Positions 46,301 to 61,300 of a DNA stretch of 64,000 bases are shown piece by piece. The stretch spans positions 1 to 64,000 of the forward strand of contig JAUCBJ010003287.1 of NCBI GenBank assembly GCA_032718475.1, read 5' to 3'. This DNA comes from Nemertoderma westbladi. Taxonomy: Eukaryota; Xenacoelomorpha; Nemertodermatida; Nemertodermatidae. Both the position numbers and the translations under genes were made by a program. The notes under the pieces are model-generated. The model was not told the origin of the DNA and made no database searches. It saw nothing but the letters and a program-made list of their open reading frames with translations. Positions within the stretch are counted from its first letter, which is position 1. Each line of letters starts with the position of its first letter.

Positions 46301-49300
46301 GTAGGGCCGTAGGTGTAGGTATTGGATGAGGTGATTAACAACCCCCTCTCACCGAAGCATTGAGGGGTAGGGCCGTAGGTGTAGGTATTGGATGAGGTGA
46401 TTAACAACCCCCTCTCACCTAAATGTATGAAGCATTGAGGGGTAGGGCCGTAGGTGTAGGTATTGGATGAGGTGGTTAACAACACCCTCTCACCGAAGCA
46501 TTGAGGGGTAGGGCCGTAGGTGTAGGTATTGGATGAGGTGGATTAACAACCCCCTCTCACCTAAATGTATGAAGCATTGAAGGGTAGGGCCGTAGGTGTA
46601 GGTATTGGATGAGGTGATTAACAACCCCCTCTCACCTAAATGTATGAAGCATTGAGGGGTAGGGCCGTAGGTGTAGGTATTGGATGAGGTGGTTAACAAC
46701 CCCCTCTCACCTAAATGTATGAAGCATTGAAGGGTAGGGCCGTAGGTGTAGGTATTGGCTGAGGTGGTTAACAACCCCCTCTCACCTAAATGTATGAAGC
46801 ATTGAGGGGTAGGGCCGTAGGTGTAGGTATTGGATGAGGTGGTTAACAACCCCCTCTCACATAAATGTACGAAGCATTGAGGGGTAGGGCCGTAGGTGTA
46901 GGTATTGGATGAAGTGGTTAACAACCCCCTCTCACCGAAGCATTGAGGGGTAGGGCCGTAGGTGTAGGTATTGGATGAGGTGGTTAACAACCCCCTCTCA
47001 CATAAATGTACGAAGCATTGAGGGGTAGGGCCGTAGGTGTAGGTATTGGATGAGGTGGTTAACAACCCCCTCTCACCGAAGCATTGAGGGGTAGGGCCGT
47101 AGGTGTAGGTATTGGATGAGGTGGTTAACAACCCCCTCTCACCTAAATGTATGAAGCATTGAGGGGTAGGGCCGTAGGTGTAGGTATTGGATGAGGTGTG
47201 TTAACAACCCCCTCTCACCTAAATGTATGAAGCATTGAGGGGTAGGGCCGTAGGTGTAGGTATTGGATGAGGTGGTTAACAACCCCCTCTCACCTAAATG
47301 TATGAAGAATTGAGGGGTAGGGCCGTAGGTGTAGGTATTGGATGAGGTGGTTAACAACCCCCTCTCACCGAAGCATTGAGGGGTAGGGCCGTAGGTGTAG
47401 GTATTGGATGAGGTGGGTTAACAACCCCCTCTCACCTAAATGTATGAAGCATTGAGGGGTAGGGCCGTAGGTGTAGGTATTGGATGAAGTGGATTAACAA
47501 CCCCCTCTCACCTAAATGTATGAAGCATTGAGGGGTAGGGCCGTAGGTGTAGGTATTGGATGAAGTGGATTAACAAACCCCTCTCACCTAAATGTATGAA
47601 GCATTGAGGGGTAGGGCCGTAGGTGTAGGTATTGAATGAGGTGATTAACAACCCCCTCTCACCTAAATGTATGAAGCATTGAGGGGTAGGGCCGTAGGTG
47701 TAGGTATTGGATGAGGTGTGTTAACAACCCCCTCTCACCTAAATGTATGAAGCATTCCGGGGTAGGGCCGTAGGTGTAGGTATTGGATGAGGTGGGTTAA
47801 CAACACCCTCTCACCTAAATGTATGAAGCATTGAGGGGTAGGGCCGTAGGTGTAGGTATTGGATGATGTGGTTAACAACCCCCTCTCACCGAAGCATTGA
47901 GGGGTAGGGCCGTAGGTGTAGGTATTGGATGAGGTGGTTAACAACCCCCTCTCACATAAATGTACGAAGCATTGAGGGGTAGGGCCGTAGGTGTAGGTAT
48001 TGGATGAGGTGGTTAACAACCCCCTCTCACCGAAGCATTGAGGGGTAGGGCCGTAGGTGTAGGTATTGGATGAGGTGGGTTAACAACCCCCTCTCACCTA
48101 AATGTATGAAGCATTGAGGGGTAGGGCCGTAGGTGTAGGTATTGGATGAGGTGGTTAACAACCCCCTCTCACCTAAATGTACGAAGCATTGAGGGGTAGG
48201 GCCGTTGGTGTAGGTATTGGATGAGGTGGTTAACAACCCCCTCTCACCGAAGCATTGAGGGGTAGGGCCGTAGGTGTAGGTATTGGATGAGGTGTGTTAA
48301 CAACCCCCTCTCACCTAAATGTATGAAGCATTGAGGGGTAGGGCCGTAGGTGTAGGTATTGGATGAGGTGTGTTAACAACCCCCTCCCACCTAAATGTAT
48401 GAAGCATTGAGGGGTAGGGCCGTAGGTGTAGGTATTGGATGAGGTGGTTAACAACCCCCTCTCACCTAAATGTATGAAGCATTGAGGGGTAGGGCCGTAG
48501 GTGTAGGTATTGGATGTGGTGGGTTAACAACCCCCTCTCACCTAAATGTATGAAGCATTGTGGGGTAGGGCCGTAGGTGTAGGTATTGGATGAGGTGGTT
48601 AACAACCCCCTCTCACCTAAATGTATGAAGCATTGAGGGGTAGGGCCGTAGGTGTAGGTATTGGATGAGGTGGTTAACAACCCCCTCTCACCGAAGCACT
48701 GAGGGGTAGGGCCGTAGGTGTAGGTATTGGATGAGGTGGGTTAACAACCCCCTCTCACCTAAATGTATGAAGCATTGAGGGGTAGCGCCGTAGGTGTAGA
48801 TATTGGATGAGGTGGGTTAACAACCCCCTCTCACCTAAATGTATGAAGCATTGAGGGGTAGGGCCGTAGGTGTAGGTATTGGATGAGGTGGTTAACAACC
48901 CCCTCTCACCGAAGCATTGAGGGGTAGGGCCGTAGGTGTAGGTATTGGATGAGGTGGTTAACAACCCCCTCTCACCTAAATGTATGAAGCATTGAGGGGT
49001 AGGGCCGTAGGTGTAGGTATTGGATGAGGTGGTTAACAACCCCCTCTCACCGAAGCATTGAGGGGTAGGGCCGTAGGTGTAGGTATTGGATGAGGTGGAT
49101 TAACAACCCCCTCTCACCTAAATGTATGAAGCATTGAGGGGTAGGGCCGTAGGTGTAGGTATTGAATGAGGTGGGTTAACAACCCCCTCTCACCGAAGCA
49201 TTGAGGGGTAGGGCCGTAGGTTTAGGTATTGGATGAGGTGATTAACAACCCCCTCTCACCGAAGCATTGAGGGGTAGGGCCGTAGGTGTAGGTATTGGAT

Positions 49301-52300
49301 GAGGTGATTAACAACCCCCTCTCACCTAAATGTATGAAGCATTGAGGGGTAGGGCCGTAGGTGTAGGTATTGGATGAGGTGGTTAACAACCCCCTCTCAC
49401 CGAAGCATTGAGGGGTAGGGCCGTAGGTGTAGGTATTGGATGAGGTGGATTAACAACCCCCTCTCACCTAAATGTATGAAGCATTGAAGGGTAGGGCCGT
49501 AGGTGTAGGTATTGGATGAGGTGATTAACAACCCCCTCTCACCTAAATGTATGAAGCATTGAGGGGTAGGGCCGTAGGTGTAGGTATTGGATGAGGTGGT
49601 TAACAACCCCCTCTCACCTAAATGTATGAAGCATTGAAGGGTAGGGCCGTAGGTGTAGGTATTGGATGAGGTGGTTAACAACCCCCTCTCACCTAAATGT
49701 ATGAAGCATTGAGGGGTAGGGCCGTAGGTGTAGGTATTGGATGAGGTGGTTAACAACCCCCTCTCACATAAATGTACGAAGCATTGAGGGGTAGGGCCGT
49801 AGGTGTAGGTATTGGATGAGGTGGTTAACAACCCCCTCTCACCGAAGCATTGAGGGGTAGGGCCGTAGGTGTAGGTATTGGATGAGGTGGTTAACAACCC
49901 CCTCTCACCTAAATGTATGAAGCATTGAGGGGTAGGGCCGTAGGTGTAGGTATTGGATGAGGTGGTTAACAACCCCCTCTCACCGAAGCATTGAGGGGTA
50001 GGGCCGTAGGTGTAGGTATTGGATGAGGTGGTTAACAACCCCCTCTCACCTAAATGTATGAAGCATTGAGGGGTAGGGCCGTAGGTGTAGGTATTGGATG
50101 AGGTGGTTAACAACCCCCTCTCACCGAAGCATTGAGGGGTAGGGCCGTAGGTGTAGGTATTGGATGAGGTGGGTTAACAACCCCCTCTCACCTAAATGTA
50201 TGAAGCATTGAGGGGTAGGGCCGTAGGTGTAGGTATTGGATGAAGTGGATTAACAACCCCCTCTCACCTAAATGTATGAAGCATTGAGGGGTAGGGCCGT
50301 AGGTGTAGGTATTGGATGAAGTGGATTAACAAACCCCTCTCACCTAAATGTATGAAGCATTGAGGGGTAGGGCCGTAGGTGTAGGTATTGAATGAGGTGA
50401 TTAACAACCCCCTCTCACCTAAATGTATGAAGCATTGAGGGGTAGGGCCGTAGGTGTAGGTATTGGATGAGGTGTGTTAACAACCCCCTCTCACCTAAAT
50501 GTATGAAGCATTCCGGGGTAGGGCCGTAGGTGTAGGTATTGGATGAGGTGGGTTAACAACACCCTCTCACCTAAATGTATGAAGCATTGAGGGGTAGGGC
50601 CGTAGGTGTAGGTATTGAATGAGGTGGGTTAACAACCCCCTCTCACCGAAGCATTGAGGGGTAGGGCCGTAGGTGTAGGTATTGGATGAGGTGGTTAACA
50701 ACCCCCTCTCACCGAAGCATTGAGGGGTAGGGCCGTAGGTGTAGGTATTGGATGAGGTGGGTTAACAACCCCCTCTCACCTAAATGTATGAAGCATTGAG
50801 GGGTAGGGCCGTAGGTGTAGGTATTGGATGAGGTGGTTAACAACCCCCTCTCACCTAAATGTACGAAGCATTGAGGGGTAGGGCCGTTGGTGTAGGTATT
50901 GGATGAGGTGGTTAACAACCCCCTCTCACCGAAGCATTGAGGGGTAGGGCCGTAGGTGTAGGTATTGGATGAGGTGTGTTAACAACCCCCTCTCACCTAA
51001 ATGTATGAAGCATTGAGGGGTAGGGCCGTAGGTGTAGGTATTGGATGAGGTGTGTTAACAACCCCCTCTCACCTAAATGTATGAAGCATTGAGGGGTAGG
51101 GCCGTAGGTGTAGGTATTGGATGAGGTGGTTAACAACCCCCTCTCACCTAAATGTATGAAGCATTGAGGGGTAGGGCCGTAGGTGTAGGTATTGGATGAG
51201 GTGGGTTAACAACCCCCTCTCACCTAAATGTATGAAGCATTGTGGGGTAGGGCCGTAGGTGTAGGTATTGGATGAGGTGGTTAACAACCCCCTCTCACCT
51301 AAATGTATGAAGCATTGAGGGGTAGGGCCGTAGGTGTAGGTATTGGATGAGGTGGTTAACAACCCCCTCTCACCTAAATGTATGAAGCATTGAGGGGTAG
51401 GGCCGTAGGTGTAGGTATTGGATGAGGTGTGTTAACAACCCCCTCTCACCTAAATGTATGAAGCATTGAGGGGTAGGGCCGTAGGTGTAGGTATTGGATG
51501 AGGTGGTTAACAACCCCCTCTCACCTAAATGTATGAAGCATTGAGGGGTAGGGCCGTAGGTGTAGGTATTGGATGAGGTGGGTTAACAACCCCCTCTCAC
51601 CTAAATGTATGAAGCATTGAGGGGTAGGGCCGTAGGTGTAGGTATTGGATGAGGTGGTTAACAACCCCCTCTCACCTAAATGTATGAAGCATTGAGGGGT
51701 AGGGCCGTAGGTGTAGGTATTGGATGAGGTGGTTAACAACCCCCTCTCACCTAAATTATGAAGCATTGAGGGGTAGGGCCGTAGGTGTAGGTATTGGATG
51801 AGGTGGTTAACAACCCCCTCTCACATAAATGTACGAAGCATTGAGGGGTAGGGCCGTAGGTGTAGGTATTGGATGAGGTGGGTTAACAACCCCCTCTCAC
51901 ATAAATGTACGAAGCATTGAGGGGTAGGGCCGTAGGTGTAGGTATTGGATGAGGTGGTTAACAACCCCCTCTCACCTAAATGTATGAAGCATTGAGGGGT
52001 AGGGCCGTAGGTGTAGGTATTGGATGAGGTGGTTAACAACCCCCTCTCACCTAAATGTATGAAGCATTGAGGGGTAGGGCCGTGGTGTAGGTATTGGATG
52101 AGGTGTGTTAACAACCCCCTCTCACCTAAATGTATGAAGCATTGAGGGGTAGGGCCGTAGGTGTAGGTATTGGATGAGGTGGTTAACAACCCCCTCTCAC
52201 CTAAATGTATGAAGCATTGAGGGGTAGGGCCGTAGGTGTAGGTATTGGATGTGGTGGGTTAACAACCCCCTCTCACCTAAATGTATGAAGCATTGTGGGG

Positions 52301-55300
52301 TAGGGCCGTAGGTGTAGGTATTGGATGAGGTGGTTAACAACCCCCTCTCACCTAAATGTATGAAGCATTGAGGGGTAGGGCCGTAGGTGTAGGTATTGGA
52401 TGAGGTGGTTAACAACCCCCTCTCACCGAAGCACTGAGGGGTAGGGCCGTAGGTGTAGGTATTGGATGAGGTGGGTTAACAACCCCCTCTCACCTAAATG
52501 TATGAAGCATTGAGGGGTAGCGCCGTAGGTGTAGATATTGGATGAGGTGGGTTAACAACCCCCTCTCACCTAAATGTATGAAGCATTGAGGGGTAGGGCC
52601 GTAGGTGTAGGTATTGGATGAGGTGGTTAACAACCCCCTCTCACCGAAGCATTGAGGGGTAGGGCCGTAGGTGTAGGTATTGGATGAGGTGGTTAACAAC
52701 CCCCTCTCACCTAAATGTATGAAGCATTGAGGGGTAGGGCCGTAGGTGTAGGTATTGGATGAGGTGGTTAACAACCCCCTCTCACCGAAGCATTGAGGGG
52801 TAGGGCCGTAGGTGTAGGTATTGGATGAGGTGGATTAACAACCCCCTCTCACCTAAATGTATGAAGCATTGAGGGGTAGGGCCGTAGGTGTAGGTATTGA
52901 ATGAGGTGGGTTAACAACCCCCTCTCACCGAAGCATTGAGGGGTAGGGCCGTAGGTGTAGGTATTGGATGAGGTGATTAACAACCCCCTCTCACCGAAGC
53001 ATTGAGGGGTAGGGCCGTAGGTGTAGGTATTGGATGAGGTGATTAACAACCCCCTCTCACCTAAATGTATGAAGCATTGAGGGGTAGGGCCGTAGGTGTA
53101 GGTATTGGATGAGGTGGTTAACAACCCCCTCTCACCGAAGCATTGAGGGGTAGGGCCGTAGGTGTAGGTATTGGATGAGGTGGATTAACAACCCCCTCTC
53201 ACCTAAATGTATGAAGCATTGAAGGGTAGGGCCGTAGGTGTAGGTATTGGATGAGGTGATTAACAACCCCCTCTCACCTAAATGTATGAAGCATTGAGGG
53301 GTAGGGCCGTAGGTGTAGGTATTGGATGAGGTGGTTAACAACCCCCTCTCACCTAAATGTATGAAGCATTGAAGGGTAGGGCCGTAGGTGTAGGTATTGG
53401 CTGAGGTGGTTAACAACCCCCTCTCACCTAAATGTATGAAGCATTGAGGGGTAGGGCCGTAGGTGTAGGTATTGGATGAGGTGGTTAACAACCCCCTCTC
53501 ACCGAAGCATTGAGGGGTAGGGCCGTAGGTGTAGGTATTGGATGAGGTGGTTAACAACCCCCTCTCACCTAAATGTATGAAGCATTGAGGGGTAGGGCCG
53601 TAGGTGTAGGTATTGGATGAGGTGGTTAACAACCCCCTCTCACCGAAGCATTGAGGGGTAGGGCCGTAGGTGTAGGTATTGGATGAGGTGGGTTAACAAC
53701 CCCCTCTCACCTAAATGTATGAAGCATTGAGGGGTAGGGCCGTAGGTGTAGGTATTGGATGAGGTGGTTAACAACCCCCTCTCACCGAAGCATTGAGGGG
53801 TAGGGCCGTAGGTGTAGGTATTGGATGAGGTGGGTTAACAACCCCCTCTCACCTAAATGTATGAAGCATTGAGGGGTAGGGCCGTAGGTGTAGGTATTGG
53901 ATGAAGTGGATTAAAAACCCCCTCTCACCTAAATGTATGAAGCATTGAGGGGTAGGGCCGTAGGTGTAGGTATTGGATGAAGTGGATTAACAAACCCCTC
54001 TCACCTAAATGTATGAAGCATTGAGGGGTAGGGCCGTAGGTGTAGGTATTGAATGAGGTGATTAACAACCCCCTCTCACCTAAATGTATGAAGCATTGAG
54101 GGGTAGGGCCGTAGGTGTAGGTATTGGATGAGGTGTGTTAACAACCCCCTCTCACCTAAATGTATGAAGCATTCCGGGGTAGGGCCGTAGGTGTAGGTAT
54201 TGGATGAGGTGGGTTAACAACACCCTCTCACCTAAATGTATGAAGCATTGAGGGGTAGGGCCGTAGGTGTAGGTATTGAATGAGGTGGGTTAACAACCCC
54301 CTCTCACCGAAGCATTGAGGGGTAGGGCCGTAGGTGTAGGTATTGGATGAGGTGGTTAACAACCCCCTCTCACCGAAGCATTGAGGGGTAGGGCCGTAGG
54401 TGTAGGTATTGGATGAGGTGGGTTAACAACCCCCTCTCACCTAAATGTATGAAGCATTGAGGGGTAGGGCCGTAGGTGTAGGTATTGGATGAGGTGGTTA
54501 ACAACCCCCTCTCACCTAAATGTACGAAGCATTGAGGGGTAGGGCCGTTGGTGTAGGTATTGGATGAGGTGGTTAACAACCCCCTCTCACCGAAGCATTG
54601 AGGGGTAGGGCCGTAGGTGTAGGTATTGGATGAGGTGTGTTAACAACCCCCTCTCACCTAAATGTATGAAGCATTGAGGGGTAGGGCCGTAGGTGTAGGT
54701 ATTGGATGAGGTGTGTTAACAACCCCCTCCCACCTAAATGTATGAAGCATTGAGGGGTAGGGCCGTAGGTGTAGGTATTGGATGAGGTGGTTAACAACCC
54801 CCTCTCACCTAAATGTATGAAGCATTGAGGGGTAGGGCCGTAGGTGTAGGTATTGGATGTGGTGGGTTAACAACCCCCTCTCACCTAAATGTATGAAGCA
54901 TTGTGGGGTAGGGCCGTAGGTGTAGGTATTGGATGAGGTGGTTAACAACCCCCTCTCACCTAAATGTATGAAGCATTGAGGGGTAGGGCCGTAGGTGTAG
55001 GTATTGGATGAGGTGGTTAACAACCCCCTCTCACCGAAGCACTGAGGGGTAGGGCCGTAGGTGTAGGTATTGGATGAGGTGGGTTAACAACCCCCTCTCA
55101 CCTAAATGTATGAAGCATTGAGGGGTAGCGCCGTAGGTGTAGGTATTGGATGAGGTGAGTTAACAACCCCCTCTCACCTAAATGTATGAAGCATTGAGGG
55201 GTAGGGCCGTAGGTGTAGGTATTGGATGAGGTGGTTAACAACCCCCTCTCACCGAAGCATTGAGGGGTAGGGCCGTAGGTGTAGGTATTGGATGAGGTGG

Positions 55301-58300
55301 TTAACAACCCCCTCTCACCTAAATGTATGAAGCATTGAGGGGTAGGGCCGTAGGTGTAGGTATTGGATGAGGTGGTTAACAACCCCCTCTCACCGAAGCA
55401 TTGAGGGGTAGGGCCGTAGGTGTAGGTATTGGATGAGGTGGATTAACAACCCCCTCTCACCTAAATGTATGAAGCATTGAGGGGTAGGGCCGTAGGTGTA
55501 GGTATTGAATGAGGTGGGTTAACAACCCCCTCTCACCGAAGCATTGAGGGGTAGGGCCGTAGGTGTAGGTATTGGATGAGGTGATTAACAACCCCCTCTC
55601 ACCGAAGCATTGAGGGGTAGGGCCGTAGGTGTAGGTATTGGATGAGGTGATTAACAACCCCCTCTCACCTAAATGTATGAAGCATTGAGGGGTAGGGCCG
55701 TAGGTGTAGGTATTGGATGAGGTGGTTAACAACCCCCTCTCACCGAAGCATTGAGGGGTAGGGCCGTAGGTGTAGGTATTGGATGAGGTGGATTAACAAC
55801 CCCCTCTCACCTAAATGTATGAAGCATTGAAGGGTAGGGCCGTAGGTGTAGGTATTGGATGAGGTGATTAACAACCCCCTCTCACCTAAATGTATGAAGC
55901 ATTGAGGGGTAGGGCCGTAGGTGTAGGTATTGGATGAGGTGGTTAACAACCCCCTCTCACCTAAATGTATGAAGCATTGAAGGGTAGGGCCGTAGGTGTA
56001 GGTATTGGCTGAGGTGGTTAACAACCCCCTCTCACCTAAATGTATGAAGCATTGAGGGGTAGGGCCGTAGGTGTAGGTATTGGATGAGGTGGTTAACAAC
56101 CCCCTCTCACATAAATGTACGAAGCATTGAGGGGTAGGGCCGTAGGTGTAGGTATTGGATGAGGTGGTTAACAACCCCCTCTCACCGAAGCATTGAGGGG
56201 TAGGGCCGTAGGTGTAGGTATTGGATGAGGTGGTTAACAACCCCCTCTCACATAAATGTACGAAGCATTGAGGGGTAGGGCCGTAGGTGTAGGTATTGGA
56301 TGAGGTGGTTAACAACCCCCTCTCACCGAAGCATTGAGGGGTAGGGCCGTAGGTGTAGGTATTGGATGAGGTGGTTAACAACCCCCTCTCACCTAAATGT
56401 ATGAAGCATTGAGGGGTAGGGCCGTAGGTGTAGGTATTGGATGAGGTGTGTTAACAACCCCCTCTCACCTAAATGTATGAAGCATTGAGGGGTAGGGCCG
56501 TAGGTGTAGGTATTGGATGAGGTGGTTAACAACCCCCTCTCACCTAAATGTATGAAGCATTGAAGGGTAGGGCCGTAGGTGTAGGTATTGGATGTGGTGG
56601 GTTAACAACCCCCTCTCACCTAAATGTATGAAGCATTGTGGGGTAGGGCCGTAGGTGTAGGTATTGGATGAGGTGGTTAACAACCCCCTCTCACCTAAAT
56701 GTATGAAGCATTGAGGGGTAGGGCCGTAGGTGTAGGTATTGGATGAGGTGGTTAACAACCCCCTCTCACCGAAGCATTGAGGGGTAGGGCCGTAGGTGTA
56801 GGTATTGGATGAGGTGGGTTAACAACCCCCTCTCACCTAAATGTATGAAGCATTGAGGGGTAGGGCCGTAGGTGTAGGTATTGGATGAGGTGGGTTAACA
56901 ACCCCCTCTCACCTAAATGTATGAAGCATTGAGGGGTAGGGCCGTAGGTGTAGGTATTGGATGAGGTGGTTAACAACCCCCTCTCACCGAAGCATTGAGG
57001 GGTAGGGCCGTAGGTGTAGGTATTGGATGAGGTGGGTTAACAACCCCCTCTCACCTAAATGTATGAAGCATTGAGGGGTAGCGCCGTAGGTGTAGGTATT
57101 GGATGAGGTGGGTTAACAACCCCCTCTCACCTAAATGTATGAAGCATTGAGGGGTAGGGCCGTAGGTGTAGGTATTGGATGAGGTGGTTAACAACCCCCT
57201 CTCACCGAAGCATTGAGGGGTAGGGCCGTAGGTGTAGGTATTGGATGAGGTGGTTAACAACCCCCTCTCACCTAAATGTATGAAGCATTGAGGGGTAGGG
57301 CCGTAGGTGTAGGTATTGGATGAGGTGGTTAACAACCCCCTATCACCGAAGCACTGAGGGGTAGGGCCGTAGGTGTAGGTATTGGATGAGGTGGGATAAC
57401 AACCCCCTCTCACCTAAATGTATGAAGCATTGAGGGGTAGCGCCGTAGGTGTAGGTATTGGATGAGGTGGGTTAACAACCCCCTCTCACCTAAATGTATG
57501 AAGCATTGAGGGGTAGGGCCGTAGGTGTAGGTATTGGATGAGGTGGTTAACAACCCCCTCTCACCGAAGCATTGAGGGGTAGGGCCGTAGGTGTAGGTAT
57601 TGGATGAGGTGGTTAACAACCCCCTCTCACCTAAATGTATGAAGCATTGAGGGGTAGGGCCGTAGGTGTAGGTATTGGATGAGGTGGTTAACAACCCCCT
57701 CTCACCGAAGCATTGAGGGGTAGGGCCGTAGGTGTAGGTATTGGATGAGGTGGATTAACAACCCCCTCTCACCTAAATGTATGAAGCATTGAGGGGTAGG
57801 GCCGTAGGTGTAGGTATTGAATGAGGTGGGTTAACAACCCCCTCTCACCGAAGCATTGAGGGGTAGGGCCGTAGGTGTAGGTATTGGATGAGGTGATTAA
57901 CAACCCCCTCTCACCGAAGCATTGAGGGGTAGGGCCGTAGGTGTAGGTATTGGATGAGGTGATTAACAACCCCCTCTCACCTAAATGTATGAAGCATTGA
58001 GGGGTAGGGCCGTAGGTGTAGGTATTGGATGAGGTGGTTAACAACCCCCTCTCACCGAAGCATTGAGGGGTAGGGCCGTAGGTGTAGGTATTGGATGAGG
58101 TGGATTAACAACCCCCTCTCACCTAAATGCATGAAGCATTGAAGGGTAGGGCCGTAGGTGTAGGTATTGGATGAGGTGATTAACAACCCCCTCTCACCTA
58201 AATGTATGAAGCATTGAGGGGTAGGGCCGTAGGTGTAGGTATTGGATGAGGTGGTTAACAACCCCCTCTCACCTAAATGTATGAAGCATTGAAGGGTAGG

Positions 58301-61300
58301 GCCGTAGGTGTAGGTATTGGCTGAGGTGGTTAACAACCCCCTCTCACCTAAATGTATGAAGCATTGAGGGGTAGGGCCGTAGGTGTAGGTATTGGATGAG
58401 GTGGTTAACAACCCCCTCTCACATAAATGTACGAAGCATTGAGGGGTAGGGCCGTAGGTGTAGGTATTGGATGAGGTGGTTAACAACCCCCTCTCACCGA
58501 AGCATTGAGGGGTAGGGCCGTAGGTGTAGGTATTGGATGAGGTGGTTAACAACCCCCTCTCACATAAATGTACGAAGCATTGAGGGGTAGGGCCGTAGGT
58601 GTAGGTATTGGATGAGGTGGTTAACAACCCCCTCTCACCGAAGCATTGAGGGGTAGGGCCGTAGGTGTAGGTATTGGATGAGGTGGTTAACAACCCCCTC
58701 TCACCTAAATGTATGAAGCATTGAAGGGTAGGGCCGTAGGTGTAGGTATTGGCTGAGGTGGTTAACAACCCCCTCTCACCTAAATGTATGAAGCATTGAG
58801 GGGTAGGGCCGTAGGTGTAGGTATTGGCTGAGGTGGTTAACAACCCCCTCTCACCTAAATGTATGAAGCATTGAGGGGTAGGGCCGTAGGTGTAGGTATT
58901 GGATGAGGTGGTTAACAACCCCCTCTCACCGAAGCATTGAGGGGTAGGGCCGTAGGTGTAGGTATTGGATGAGGTGGTTAACAACCCCCTCTCACCTAAA
59001 TGTATGAAGCATTGAGGGGTAGGGCCGTAGGTGTAGGTATTGGATGAGGTGGTTAACAACCCCCTCTCACCGAAGCATTGAGGGGTAGGGCCGTAGGTGT
59101 AGGTATTGGATGAGGTGGATTAACAACCCCCTCTCACCTAAATGTATGAAGCATTGAGGGGTAGGGCCGTAGGTGTAGGTATTGAATGAGGTGGGTTAAC
59201 AACCCCCTCTCACCGAAGCATTGAGGGGTAGGGCCGTAGGTGTAGGTATTGGATGAGGTGATTAACAACCCCCTCTCACCGAAGCATTGAGGGGTAGGGC
59301 CGTAGGTGTAGGTATTGGATGAGGTGATTAACAACCCCCTCTCACCTAAATGTATGAAGCATTGAGGGGTAGGGCCGTAGGTGTAGGTATTGGATGAGGT
59401 GGTTAACAACCCCCTCTCACCGAAGCATTGAGGGGTAGGGCCGTAGGTGTAGGTATTGGATGAGGTGGATTAACAACCCCCTCTCACCTAAATGCATGAA
59501 GCATTGAAGGGTAGGGCCGTAGGTGTAGGTATTGGATGAGGTGATTAACAACCCCCTCTCACCTAAATGTATGAAGCATTGAGGGGTAGGGCCGTAGGTG
59601 TAGGTATTGGATGAGGTGGTTAACAACCCCCTCTCACCTAAATGTATGAAGCATTGAAGGGTAGGGCCGTAGGTGTAGGTATTGGCTGAGGTGGTTAACA
59701 ACCCCCTCTCACCTAAATGTATGAAGCATTGAGGGGTAGGGCCGTAGGTGTAGGTATTGGATGAGGTGGTTAACAACCCCCTCTCACATAAATGTACGAA
59801 GCATTGAGGGGTAGGGCCGTAGGTGTAGGTATTGGATGAGGTGGTTAACAACCCCCTCTCACCGAAGCATTGAGGGGTAGGGCCGTAGGTGTAGGTATTG
59901 GATGAGGTGGTTAACAACCCCCTCTCACATAAATGTACGAAGCATTGAGGGGTAGGGCCGTAGGTGTAGGTATTGGATGAGGTGGTTAACAACCCCCTCT
60001 CACCGAAGCATTGAGGGGTAGGGCCGTAGGTGTAGGTATTGGATGAGGTGGTTAACAACCCCCTCTCACCTAAATGTATGAAGCATTGAAGGGTAGGGCC
60101 GTAGGTGTAGGTATTGGATGAGGTGATTAACAACCCCCTCTCACCTAAATGTATGAAGCATTGAGGGGTAGGGCCGTAGGTGTAGGTATTGGATGAGGTG
60201 GTTAACAACCCCCTCTCACCTAAATGTATGAAGCATTGAAGGGTAGGGCCGTAGGTGTAGGTATTGGCTGAGGTGGTTAACAACCCCCTCTCACCTAAAT
60301 GTATGAAGCATTGAGGGGTAGGGCCGTAGGTGTAGGTATTGGATGAGGTGGTTAACAACCCCCTCTCACATAAATGTACGAAGCATTGAGGGGTAGGGCC
60401 GTAGGTGTAGGTATTGGATGAGGTGGTTAACAACCCCCTCTCACCGAAGCATTGAGGGGTTGGGCCGTAGGTGTAGGTATTGGATGAGGTGGTTAACAAC
60501 CCCCTCTCACATAAATGTACGAAGCATTGAGGGGTAGGGCCGTAGGTGTAGGTATTGGATGAGGTGGTTAACAACCCCCTCTCACCGAAGCATTGAGGGG
60601 TAGGGCCGTAGGTGTAGGTATTGGATGAGGTGGTTAACAACCCCCTCTCACCTAAATGTATGAAGCATTGAGGGGTAGGGCCGTAGGTGTAGGTATTGGA
60701 TGAGGTGTGTTAACAACCCCCTCTCACCTAAATGTATGAAGCATTGAGGGGTAGGGCCGTAGGTGTAGGTATTGGATGAGGTGGTTAACAACCCCCTCTC
60801 ACCTAAATGTATGAAGCATTGAAGGGTAGGGCCGTAGGTGTAGGTATTGGATGTGGTGGGTTAACAACCCCCTCTCACCTAAATGTATGAAGCATTGTGG
60901 GGTAGGGCCGTAGGTGTAGGTATTGGATGAGGTGGTTAACAACCCCCTCTCACCTAAATGTATGAAGTATTGAGGGGTAGGGCCGTAGGTGTAGGTATTG
61001 GATGAGGTGGTTAACAACCCCCTCTCACCGAAGCACTGAGGGGTAGGGCCGTAGGTGTAGGTATTGGATGAGGTGGGTTAACAACCCCCTCTCACCTAAA
61101 TGTATGAAGCATTGAGGGGTAGCGCCGTAGGTGTAGGTATTGGATGAGGTGGGTTAACAACCCCCTCTCACCTAAATGTATGAAGCATTGAGGGGTAGGG
61201 CCGTAGGTGTAGGTATTGGATGAGGTGGTTAACAACCCCCTCTCACCGAAGCATTGAGGGGTAGGGCCGTAGGTGTAGGTATTGGATGAGGTGGTTAACA

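Noticed and set aside
59417-60640. A 407-residue repeat-protein gene on the minus strand
   Set aside because: The frame opens with TTG, has almost no ATG and no unique flanking domain. The same frame ends wherever a 76-bp unit occurs. It is best explained by unit length.
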